This document shows positions 14,201 to 22,930 of a stretch of DNA of 64,000 bases, in pieces. Made by a program: the position numbers and the translations under genes. The notes beneath the pieces are model-generated. The model did not search any database, was not told the origin of the DNA, and saw only the letters and a program-made list of their open reading frames with translations. Position 1 is the stretch's first letter, and the number at the start of each line of letters is the position of its first letter. The DNA comes from Congeria kusceri (taxonomy: Eukaryota > Mollusca > Bivalvia > Myida > Dreissenidae), in NCBI GenBank assembly GCA_027627225.1, contig CM051029.1, positions 10,814,715 through 10,878,714 on the forward strand. The letters are read 5' to 3'.

Positions 14201-14760
14201 TAATGATATTAAAATGGTTGCATTTAGACGAAACACCGATGCTTCAAACACAGATGGAAGTTATGAAACATGTAGAATTGGTAAGGTTTCATATATCAGT
14301 TAATTATTGATGTCAACTATATCAAACCCGGATACATAATACAGATAATCAAACCCGGATACATAATTAAGATAATACATCTTATGAGTCTGTTTTTATA
14401 TTTGTTAGCAAATGTCATCTTAAAGATTAAAAACAACACAACAAAACAATAAGTTGTTTCGCATCTACCTTGCCTCAGTTTTAATTAATTGTTCGTTCCC
14501 CTAACTGTCTTTGTTGCTGTTCTTGAAAATTATTTTTTTCGTTTTATGTTCTACCAGATTCTGCAGATTTTCAAAATGATAATAAGTATGAGACACTTGC
14601 AGAACTACAATTCCGTGAATACTTGAGTCTAAATCCTTACGAAACTCAAGGAGACATCACATCTTCCAAAGATAATCAGCCTAGGATGCCAGCATTAAGA
14701 CAAACTGTGTCGTCAACTGATGACCGGGACTACGTTAATATGACGTTGTCAACTCTTTAA
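4866..14760 (+). CDS. Gene A: multi-Ig/FN3 transmembrane receptor, 5' partial, with two lesions
   Basis: Exons read: D1 4866-5207, D2 8787-9092, D3 9321-9611, D4 9845-10132, D5 10626-10925, D6 11028-11318, D7 11603-11887, D8 12293-12586, D9 12685-13002, FN3 13168-13461, TM 13585-13695, tail 14030-14102, 14228-14280 and 14558-14760. Extracellular and TM junctions are phase 1. The tail junctions are phase 1, 2, then 1. The sum gives about 1,150 codons without the leader. It is predicted to be a type I membrane protein: Ig domains bind ligands or partners outside, and tail tyrosines are likely kinase targets. Two faults stand out: TGA at 9008-9010 in D2, and GA instead of GT at the FN3 donor (13462-13463). 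Either it is a young pseudogene or faulty exons are skipped. The ligand is unknown and no orthologue is claimed. Confidence 0.8.
5208..8786 (+). other. Gene A intron D1-D2 (3.6 kb), no internal gene recognised
   Basis: This is the longest intron of gene A. A less AT-rich patch at about 5900-6740 and another at 6850-7440 look unlike their surroundings and may be old transposon debris. I could not assign either to a family. Open frames at 6444-6830 and 6852-7199 (- strand) show no domain I recognise. Confidence 0.5.
8787..9092 (+). pseudogene. Gene A exon D2, Ig-like, with in-frame TGA
   Basis: The exon has both splice sites, 306 bases and phase 1-1. STFTCITSSSRPHAIIHWFND and LSCIASYEF give both core Cys and the Trp. 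At 9008-9010 a TGA stands where gene C reads Gly (YSGGILSC). Skipping this exon would keep the frame. Confidence 0.85.
9321..9611 (+). CDS. Gene A exon D3, Ig-like domain
   Basis: 291 bases, phase 1-1, open. Core residues are visible in VHLKCSSSGYPSPSYHWTYP and ISCRVFHF. It is closely similar to D3 of gene C. Confidence 0.85.
9845..10132 (+). CDS. Gene A exon D4, Ig-like domain
   Basis: 288 bases, phase 1-1, open. It shows NIRVLRGDNISIVCESDANP, the tryptophan in IFWKGQ, and TEWTCKATNTM. Confidence 0.87.
10626..10925 (+). CDS. Gene A exon D5, Ig-like domain
   Basis: 300 bases, phase 1-1, open. Core: VRLMCSVDSVPTSIYSWGSG and DYRCTVKNIM. It is shorter than gene C's copy (309 bases); two codons are missing just before the second Cys. 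Confidence 0.87.
11028..11318 (+). CDS. Gene A exon D6, Ig-like domain
   Basis: 291 bases, phase 1-1, open. Core: FTIACFASSNPAPSFSWYGP and MLTCNAVNTM. Its donor region is duplicated 54 bases downstream. Confidence 0.88.
11603..11887 (+). CDS. Gene A exon D7, Ig-like domain
   Basis: 285 bases, phase 1-1, open. Core: LTVTCTLTNVDNPPASTFTW and LTDEGEYQCNASNIM, a typical DxGxYxC end. This is the intact reference for the damaged D7 of genes B and C. Confidence 0.9.
11888..12292 (+). other. Gene A intron D7-D8
   Basis: About 400 bases of AT-rich intron, clearly alignable with the same intron in gene C (55126-55605) and more weakly with gene B. No separate feature was seen. Confidence 0.7.
12293..12586 (+). 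CDS. Gene A exon D8, Ig-like domain without core Trp
   Basis: 294 bases, phase 1-1, open. ELVCDADGDPQPTVRIVNA shows the first Cys, but the usual Trp position reads RIVN. AGSYKCLANNR gives the second Cys. Confidence 0.85.
12685..13002 (+). CDS. Gene A exon D9, Ig-like fold lacking the core cysteines
   Basis: 318 bases, phase 1-1, open. It has an I-set-like layout: VFTFTIVAYPEPKSSDFTWY, then LRVQLGDYAEYMVNVSNTLG. Phe stands at the first core Cys and the YxC position reads YMV, so the usual disulphide is absent. Genes B and C share this. Confidence 0.8.
13168..13461 (+). CDS. Gene A FN3 exon with mutated donor
   Basis: Fibronectin type III domain: DRVGKTDIVIIWVPGF, NFTIRYK, and IEGLKPGTTYTIKMLAENKI with the typical GLxPxTxY motif. 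The next bases are GA where B and C have GT (13462-13463). Read-through ends at a stop at 13497-13499, before the TM exon. Confidence 0.88.
13585..13695 (+). CDS. Gene A transmembrane exon
   Basis: 111 bases, phase 1-1. A short stalk is followed by the hydrophobic stretch GELGVVVIMIAVSILLC and then basic RHISH, a type I stop-transfer layout. Its sequence is unlike the B and C TM exons. Confidence 0.85.
14030..14102 (+). CDS. Gene A cytoplasmic exon 1
   Basis: 73 bases, phase 1 in and phase 2 out (CC|GTAAGT). It contains a QYEDL tyrosine shared in position with QYEDLVME of B and C. The rest of the exon differs from them. Confidence 0.8.
14228..14280 (+). CDS. Gene A cytoplasmic exon 2
   Basis: 53 bases, phase 2 in and phase 1 out. 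It reads RNTDASNTDGSYETCRI and aligns with ASNTDGSYSTYIL in gene B. Confidence 0.8.
14558..14760 (+). CDS. Gene A last exon: ITAM-like and YVNM tail
   Basis: Carries YETLAELQFREYLSL, that is YxxL-x7-YxxL (tyrosine codons at 14587 and 14620), then SLNPYETQ, and ends RDYVNMTLSTL with a TAA stop at 14758-14760. The spacing fits the ITAM consensus (YxxL/I-x6-8-YxxL/I), and YVNM fits YxxM. Confidence 0.88.
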
Positions 14761-15246
14761 GCGTGGCACAAATGATTTGCTGGAAATTAACTGTTACGTA
14801 ATGAGACAGGGGATCTTTGTTGTGTTGGCAATAGTTTATTATCGGATTGTATTTGTAGAATTATGAATATCCGTATTGAATTGCCGGGATATATATGTAG
14901 AATTATACATCACATTATTGGATTGTTGGGCGTTGTATGTAAAATCATGCATTACCTTATTGTAGTGTCGGATGATATATTATACATACGTGAATTGATA
15001 TATAGGCTGATATTTGAAGCATTATGTATACCATATGTTATACGTTAATAGAATTGTCGTGTGATATATAAAGTCCACATACTTAATACTTAAATATCGT
15101 TTACATGTATGTATATGAAACATGACGGACAACGTAATTGAAGCATTGGTTGAAACATACAATAACATACAATATCATACACAAGTAAATTGAAATATTG
15201 AGTGATATGTTAAGCATTTCGCATAGCATAATTATATGTTTCGGAT

Positions 15247-15252
15247 AATAAA
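15247..15252 (+). terminator. Candidate poly(A) signal of gene A
   Basis: AATAAA lies about 490 bases after the stop codon. AT-richness makes chance matches common. Confidence 0.35.
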
Positions 15253-15639
15253 TGAAGTATTATACATAATATCCTAGCTGCGAAACATGTTGTTTATTTT
15301 AATTGTATTATGTTAAAATCATTGAATTGTTTTGATAGTATTTAAAATCGCCGTATTTTGCTGAACCAGATAAAAATGTACAAATAACGTATTGAAGAAT
15401 GGGCCAAATTAATTACACCATTCACATTTAATTTTATTTCAAGTTCCAAAAGCTGATGGCTATGATACGAACATATGCTTACATAACGTATATACCGATA
15501 TTTTAATAACACTCACATATACGCTAGGTTCTTTTAAAATTCAGTAAACAATTGAACGTGTATCATTATATTCGTAAGACGTATTGTCACAATCTCATAA
15601 GATTTCTGTTAAAATCGACGTTCGATCCTAATTTGATAG

Positions 15640-16010
15640 AACATAACTACAGTGGGGTTAGGGATTTTGTTCCGCAAATTAGGGCTGACTAAGGGATTAA
15701 TTTGGATGCCGATGTTTTATGGATTAATCTCTAAGATTATTCAGCGAGTTTTTAGAGGTTGTTTGGATTTGTAGGGGCTATTAAGGATTATTAAAGATGC
15801 TAGAGTACTGCGAATGCGTAGGTGAGAAAAGGTGGGGCTAACGAAGGATGACTTAGTACTGAGCATGCGAAGGGCTGAAAGGGCGGGGGTTTATAGATTG
15901 GACAACGGTTGACTGGGCGTGGTTTATTTATGTGCGCAATCCATAACCAATGCAGTTCATTGCGTTGAACGATAACCCCGCCCACTAATCATGCCATTTC
16001 AATCATATTA
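15640..16010. repeat. Strand-biased G-rich patch with inverted repeat
   Basis: The + strand is unusually G-rich here compared with neighbours. GGGCGTGGTT near 15916 pairs with AACCCCGCCC near 15974. It may be a degraded foldback element; the family was not recognised. Confidence 0.35.
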
Positions 16011-17270
16011 AATTTATGTGACAATAGGCTTAATAAAATATTATTGATATTTATAATTAACATACAATATGTTGTTATTGATTGGCCCAACTGTATTATC
16101 AAGCCATTGATTAAATGTATAAAAACAACATTGTTATTCCCCAAGATTCATGTTTATTCTATTTTTATTTTAAGATAATATTTATTTTTTGATGATTTAA
16201 GTTTCGATGACTGTTCAGCAATTATGTTTTTTAATAATAATTAATACTCACAAAAATATTAAAATAGCTTTAAATTTCAAGACTTAACACATTAATTAAT
16301 GTATTTTAAGACAAAAATAGCTGAATTAATTACAAATTAAATATTAAAAATCAATAAAATCTTATTAAAACATATTAAATATCATTAAGAGCATTACTAA
16401 ATACACCCCTGCACTTTACATAATTAATTCACACATATGTTGTATCTAATAAGTTGAATTTATATTATACAAACATGAGTAATTAGATTATTATTTTTAA
16501 ATATGAATTTTACAGCCACTATTTTTTAACAAGGGCTTTAAGTAGCAAAATAATTCAAATACGAAGACATATTTAAAACCACCCGACAATACAAATATAA
16601 AATTTTATTTAAAATGGTTAAAATAATGAAAAATACACTGAGTAAAACCTGCGGTATTTGTTGTTCGAATCGAGAAATTAGTGTTTCTGATATATTAAAA
16701 CTGATTTATGTGACAACATTGAAGACAGTCAGCATTCGTTACAATACTTTATCACGTTGCTGTGTAAAACTCTGTGCTGATATTCTATATACTGTGTAAA
16801 ACGTTTAGACACATGTATGCCCGCTTGCATTGTTATCAGGGATGTTACTGTGTGCACAAATGTCGCCTGCCATTTACTTTCCCGAACAACCTTTTTTGAT
16901 TAATGCCGCTACTTTAAACGATGGTGCGCAATTCACACAGATACTAATCGATGCAATTTTTGATAAGCAAGCCTAGACAGAGTTATCGATATATTCATTT
17001 CTTACTTTGAACATGAAATAAACTAATAACACTTTTTTTCGTGTATTTACACCATAAATATATAGGCGTAAAATATATGTATATATGATTTTCTATATTA
17101 AAAAAAATATAAAAAAAATATTCTATACTCAATAATACTTGTTTGGTTAGATATTTTTTGCAGCGCGTATCATGTTAGGTTACAAGAGGGTGTATTTGCT
17201 TTTATTTTTGTAATTGGATAGCTAAATTCATCTGATGATGAATTATAAATTTTAAGATGGCCTTGTTGTT

Positions 17271-17313
17271 TTTGTTGATGTTGATGATGATGATGATGAT
17301 GATGATGATTATG
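17271..17313. repeat. (GAT)n microsatellite
   Basis: About ten GAT/TGA triplets in a row. Confidence 0.9.
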
Positions 17314-19616
17314 AATTTATGCCAGCAAGACCCTTAATATGATTACATATAGTCGTTTGATGTTGTTTTTTTTAACTTCAATTGGGTGTATACTATGTTT
17401 ATTATATATTTATTTCTTTATAACTAATCACAGTTTATATCGACAGCAGAATACAATCTTTAACTATGGATTTAGAAAGAATTTAAAACTGGTTTTCCGA
17501 AGATAGCGTGCTTAGGCCAGAGTTTCTTTATTTCTTGGTTCTCGGACATTTTTGGAAATGTGTCCGGTTGGAGGAGTGAAACAAAATAAAAATATAAAAA
17601 ATAACAGCAACATAGGATTAAGCAAATTAATGACGAGAATTTTACAAATGGAAATGGACATTGATATTAAAATTTTAATGCATTATTACTTGCACAAATC
17701 ACATTTCACAACATTAACTTAATCACTACATGAACAATGACATTAATCTTTTTTTTTTGCATTCCGCGTAACAGGTTGAAACCCCTTCACAAGAGCGTTT
17801 TTATGATATAGTTCACATTCTTCAAATTTTTATTTTGTTTTGCTTTTTTGTAAAAATTATTATTATTTCTCTCTGTTCCCTTTAAATATTTGCATACATA
17901 CATGCTGGATTCTATGATACGGTTTAGAAATAAAATAAAACAATTATGGGTGGTGTAACAGTTCAATTGCGTTTTCATAGATCGTTATTTACGAGCGTTA
18001 GTGTGAAATCTTCAACTAGTATTATTATATAACCTTTCAAGTAATAGATTTTTAAATTAACAATTCAAACATAAGCAGCATTAATAAAAGATCTTGTTGC
18101 GGAACCGAATTGCTCCCAGGAAGATGCGGCCGACAGTTGTTTGATTCAATACCCTTGTTGAAACGACTCAGTGTGGTGACAAAATGTTCTGATCCGTTAT
18201 CGCGACTCAATGGGGGGGGGGGGGGTTGTATTTGTGTGTCCCTGTTTGGTGTTCTGTAAAAATGAATGTGTTTCTCGAATTTACAATAATGACATTCTTC
18301 TTATATATTCACGCTTCCATCTTTGCTTAGATTTATATTTTATTTTATCACAAAATCACGAATGTTAATTCACATAATTCTAGTTGTTTTTATATTCTAA
18401 TAAATAAGTAATTACAATCATGTTATTATTGAAATGTTTCAAATTATTGTTTTAAAACATGGTTTTGAATTTTTTTTCTGTGCATTTTAGCGAAAAGAGG
18501 TTAAATTTCTGGAGATACTAAACCTGAACCAGACCACAGTGATAGAAGAGGAGGGGCAAAAATGAGTCGCTATTTCGCTCTGGATGTTTCCCTACATTTC
18601 AAATTATATTTGTATTCTAGTTTACTAATATAAGTGTTTTCACTCATTTGACGGAATAAAACTAATGAAACGATTCTAATATATCCATTGTTTAACTGAG
18701 TTATCATTCCTTAAAGGTATATATTTCATTGTATAACTAAAACACTAATACTATTTCACATAATTATTTTACATGTTCTAGTAAATAAGTATTTACAAAG
18801 ATTTGATTTTAGTTTAAATTTTGAAGCAAATAGTTCAATTGTCATTGACATTGTCTGAAAGGGTGAAATAGCTAATAAATGAATGATAGTGAAATAAGGA
18901 ATGAATGAATTAATGAAGAAATCTTAAACATATAATGATTTATATGAGGATACTTTTGATGAGAACGCGTTGTATTCCAATAATTTGCCATTGTATGCTA
19001 TGTATTAACGCACACATATTCTAGCGTTAAATAACGCGTATAAAGGTCGTCAGTGTCTCGACATTTTAATCGAACAACATGTTTGCTAAAATAAATCAGT
19101 CTAAAGCCCAGACTCCTTCAAATGCATTGTTTCCCCATTTTTTCAAATCAATGTGCACTTGCAAAACCAATAGAAACGTTTTCATGGCCGATGCATTTTC
19201 GATTAGCCTTTAAACCATTACATGCTCGAACTTAAAACAACATGAAACGACATTAAATTGGCATGTGTAAAACAGTACGTGAATGGATCAATGAATATGA
19301 ATGAAATACGATAATTAACATCTCATATAATTATTGTTATGCTAGCCTGTTTATGTGAATGTGTTCATATTATATTACAAACATATTGACTTTGTTTAAT
19401 GAGCGCACTTAATGAATGCGGAAGTTTAATTTTAAGATAGTGTAGGTTTGCCAATTTAAATAACACAGTGTTTATATAACGCTGTACGCAGATAAAAATG
19501 ACAAAAACACTGACATATTCACTGGATATTATCTACAAATACCAAACACCGTATTTATTTAGGAGTGCCATTATATTTCGCATATTAAACAAATGAAGTG
19601 GAAGTAAGCCGTTGCG

Positions 19617-19665
19617 ATGTTTTACTGCATATTTGTATTGGGTTTTGTCGTATCGACTTTTGGAG
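19617..19665 (+). pseudogene. Leader-type exon with dead splice donor
   Basis: 49 bases reading MFYCIFVLGFVVSTFGG, a signal-peptide-like sequence. It aligns base for base in length with the leader exon at 38319, and the 5' flanks match (GGAAGT[A]AGCC before the ATG, TGCCATTAT further up). The donor is AG|GAAAG where the 38319 copy has AG|GTAAG. It is probably an old first exon of unit B. Confidence 0.65.
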
Positions 19666-20363
19666 GAAAGTTTATCGTATCGCTTCCTTTTTTCCAGTGG
19701 TCCTTTTGAATAATGGTATATTGTATGATGTTTGCTTGTGTGGGTAGTGTATTGTTGCTCTATTAAGATATGCCATAATTACACCTGTTCACCACTATAT
19801 TGGTGGAACTAAGAAAAAAAAAGTTAAATAATAAAGCAGCTCTAACTCTCAGCAATGTCTATCAACAGTGGGACAATTACTCATTTATGATTCGTGTGTT
19901 TTAAAATGCAGTAAAATGCTAGGTAGCTATATTTACATACACGTGTTTACATATATTGCATTGGCATTTGGGAACAGTCATATTGTGCTCCTGAAGTAGA
20001 GGGTGAACTTTGGAAAAATCAAAATGTTGCCCCCCGATACTACAGAAAAACAATTTGACTCTTCCTAAATGACAATAAAATATCTGCGTAATCAGCTACT
20101 TGCATCATAGCTTAAAAAGTCCGTTTTCAGTCCGCTATAGTGGTGTGTTAAAAAACAAAAAGCGGTTGGTTATCGTCACGCGCCAATATCGACCGGTTTT
20201 TACAAACGAGTAAACGAGTCTTACTACTAAAAGTCCATTATTAAAAAAACATGTGCGCGATTTTTGTTTACTCTATTCTATAACAATACGATTTTAAAGT
20301 AAAATACCAATTTGTTTCGATGTTATTACTCTGGATGTATGTTATAAAAATACACCTTTTTTC

Positions 20364-20434
20364 GGTCGTTAACGTCCGCAGAGTCCCTTAAAATAGTTAA
20401 CCCATTTGTCGGGACTTTGCGGACGTTAATGACC
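20364..20434. repeat. 24-bp stem inverted repeat (hairpin)
   Basis: The left arm 20364-20387 (GGTCGTTAACGTCCGCAGAG plus TCCC) pairs with 20411-20434 at 22 of 24 positions, with a 23-base loop. Confidence 0.85.
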
Positions 20435-21985
20435 TCAAACATGTATATTATCCCTATAATAACTAAACAAAACCAACAATTAATTGTTTTGTTTTTTCAA
20501 AGCGAACTAACATAACGATAGGTGTGACTCAACACAAACACATAATATAACAATCATTAATCAGGGTCCTGCTTGTAATAGTAAGTAGCAGTCAGAGAAT
20601 TGAACAATCAATTAGAACAAAACAAAACCCGGAAAAAGAAGTTTAATGTCATCTTAATGAATAATAATTAGTTTTTGTAAAGATGCATTTGACTATAAAA
20701 TATTTACGAAAATACAAGTGACCATACAGTTACATGCGCAACTTTCTGCGCAGGTTGCTCCCCTTGGGGCAACATAACGATACAAAACCATGAAACATCA
20801 CGAAATGTTATCTGTTCGGAGGAGCATGTTACAACAAAGTGGTAAACAGTAAAAAAAAAACGCTTAATTAGCATTTATGTTTTAACGTATGTAATACTTG
20901 TAAATGATTAGGAGCCTTCAATTGCTGGAATTGTTAATCATAACTATCTTACAAACTGCGTTTTAAAAAGCACACAAATGGAATCAAAATAATTCAAGTT
21001 CTTATCATCTTCTATTGATCTCCGTTTTTATACTTGTTCATCATCCGGCCTATATATAGTTACTATTTAATTTCAAGTATATCTAAAGATATAAGTAATT
21101 TGCATGTGAGGGTATCGATTATTAAATTCCAAAACTGTTACAATAAAATATCCTTATATATGTGTTATGAACGACAACTGTATCTTTCTTAATACGTCGA
21201 TCATAATAAACAGTAGCATATTATTTTGCATTAGAATGCCGTCGGTATTGTTGCCAGTTTATCGGAGGAACACAAACACAACTCTCGTCGTCGAAAAAGA
21301 TGTCAACAACACAAGCATTCAAATTTTCTAACTCTACGTTCCAAAAAAAATTGTGAGGAAACATACATGTACAATACTATGAAACTATTGATTGTATGAC
21401 GTTGAACATCTAACTTCGGGACTTATATGCAGAAATGAGAACTTGCACAAGTGAAATGTACAAGTGAAGCATTACGCTTGCTAATTGCAGAGGATTATCC
21501 AGGTATTGTTTGGAAAGCGTAAGCTGGAATTGTCAATGGGTTTGCATTTACATATTCCACTGAAATGTTTTTTATCAATGCTTAAGACAGTCAGCAGAGA
21601 CGGCAAAGGTAATGTTGAGCATTAAAACTCGACAGCTAAAGCTGACATGTACATATTTTACAACTCTATGGCTTTTGATCCAAAAACACACGCCGATCTC
21701 TTTCAAAAGTCCTGGTTCCATCACTGAATTTTGTTATGTATGAGAGAAAGAGCTGATCAAAGAAAGTCAACAGATGTTCGAGGTCCGGCATGATGGCGCA
21801 GATGGTAATATGTCCATTATTAGCATTTTTCATTCATGCGTTTACTATTTTAAGGAACGTTATCACGAATAAGTTTCATTTCACACGTAACATGAGTTTT
21901 AAATGATTGTTTTAGTTTACATCAGTCTGGTACATGTATATCTGCCATATAACTTTATCAATTGAATTTGTGTTTTAAAAATATG

Positions 21986-22117
21986 TTAATAAACGGCAAA
22001 GCCGTGCCGAGACTGGTTATTGGCACGAAACACCTGCATTAGTACGATGGCTTTAGCCCGATTGCTAATACAGGTTTGGAGAGCCAATAACCACTTCGGT
22101 AACGGCTGTGCTGTTTA
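21986..22117. mobile_element. Foldback element (MITE-like), about 130 bp
   Basis: The left arm, about 53 bases from TAAACGGCAAAGCCGTGCCG, is the near-complement of the right arm ending GGTAACGGCTGTGCTGTTTA. The arms share TGGTTATTGGC/GCCAATAACCA cores and are separated by a short spacer. No coding capacity. Confidence 0.75.
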
Positions 22118-22537
22118 ATATGTTGTTTATTATATACCATTGCTATCATTGCCTCCCGTGTACACATATAGAATTGACGTCACTGTTCAATGTGCACACA
22201 ACATAAACTTATAATGTGTTATTTCAAAGCGGTCTAACTTTTAAAGTATATTTTAGAAACGGTACGATTTAGTTCGGTATAATATAATAATTATCGTATG
22301 ATATATTGCGTCATTAAGCGAACGTTATTTTGCACTGGCACAAATAACCGGAACTACCTGTATTGGCACTATCGTAGCTAAAGGTTATTGTTTATTTTCT
22401 GTGCAAATGTGTTACTATTTATAGTAATATACATAATAAAGAACAGTATTTTACATCAGGAACTGAATATGGCATTCAGAAAGACAAACAAACATCAACA
22501 CCACTAGGCAGAAGAGTGAGACGTCACAGACAAGAGA

Positions 22538-22930
22538 GTGCGCATATATGCAAAGCATGGAAACAACATTTGTCATGTTTATAGTTTCAAAAAATATCTG
22601 AGTAGACGCAACCAAGCATGTGCAGGTTTTTTTTTAAGATCAAGTTATTCCTTCAAAAAAGATGATGAAATATGCTACCACAACAAACCGCTCGGGAAGA
22701 ACACCCTAGGAAAACTGATCACCCATTTGTTGGCAGTAGCTATTTTGTCTGAGATTTACACCAATCTATGTGTTCGTGCAATAGCTTGTACTACATCATG
22801 CAGGCTTTTAAGCCAGACATGTAATGACTGTTTTAGGCTATAGGCAGCTACGTTCAGCAAAGGCAACCAAGAACTGTCCAAAAACACTAAATTCATGGAC
22901 GAGATGGACGATGTCCTATGTTTGTCACTT
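22538..22930 (+). pseudogene. Fragment of DUF3504/Crypton-type tyrosine recombinase protein
   Basis: The + strand reads CHVYSFKKYLSRRN, DDEICYHNKPLGKNTLGKLI and then LSEIYTNLCVRAIACTT. After a frame change it reads HVMTVLGYRQLRSAKAT. This follows the C-terminal catalytic part of DUF3504 (Crypton-derived tyrosine recombinase) proteins such as the ZMYM family: LGxNTLG, YTNHxxR, HxMxVxGHR. The catalytic-type Arg of CVRA is present, but the GHR-type histidine reads Tyr. There is no start, the frame is broken and flanks are AT-rich, so it is a relic. Identification is from remembered motifs. Confidence 0.7.

Larger units (their letters stand above)
14761..19380. other. 3' flank of gene A and AT-rich intergenic DNA
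   Basis: No gene was recognised. Contents include a short direct repeat of AAACCCGGATACATAAT just inside the end of gene A (about 14323 and 14350), a G-rich patch with an inverted repeat at 15650-16010, a GAT microsatellite at 17271-17313 and a poly-G run near 18212. Confidence 0.6.
19700..22520. other. AT-rich intergenic DNA with two foldback structures
   Basis: No exon was recognised. The stretch holds the inverted repeats described at 20364-20434 and 21986-22117. Confidence 0.6.
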
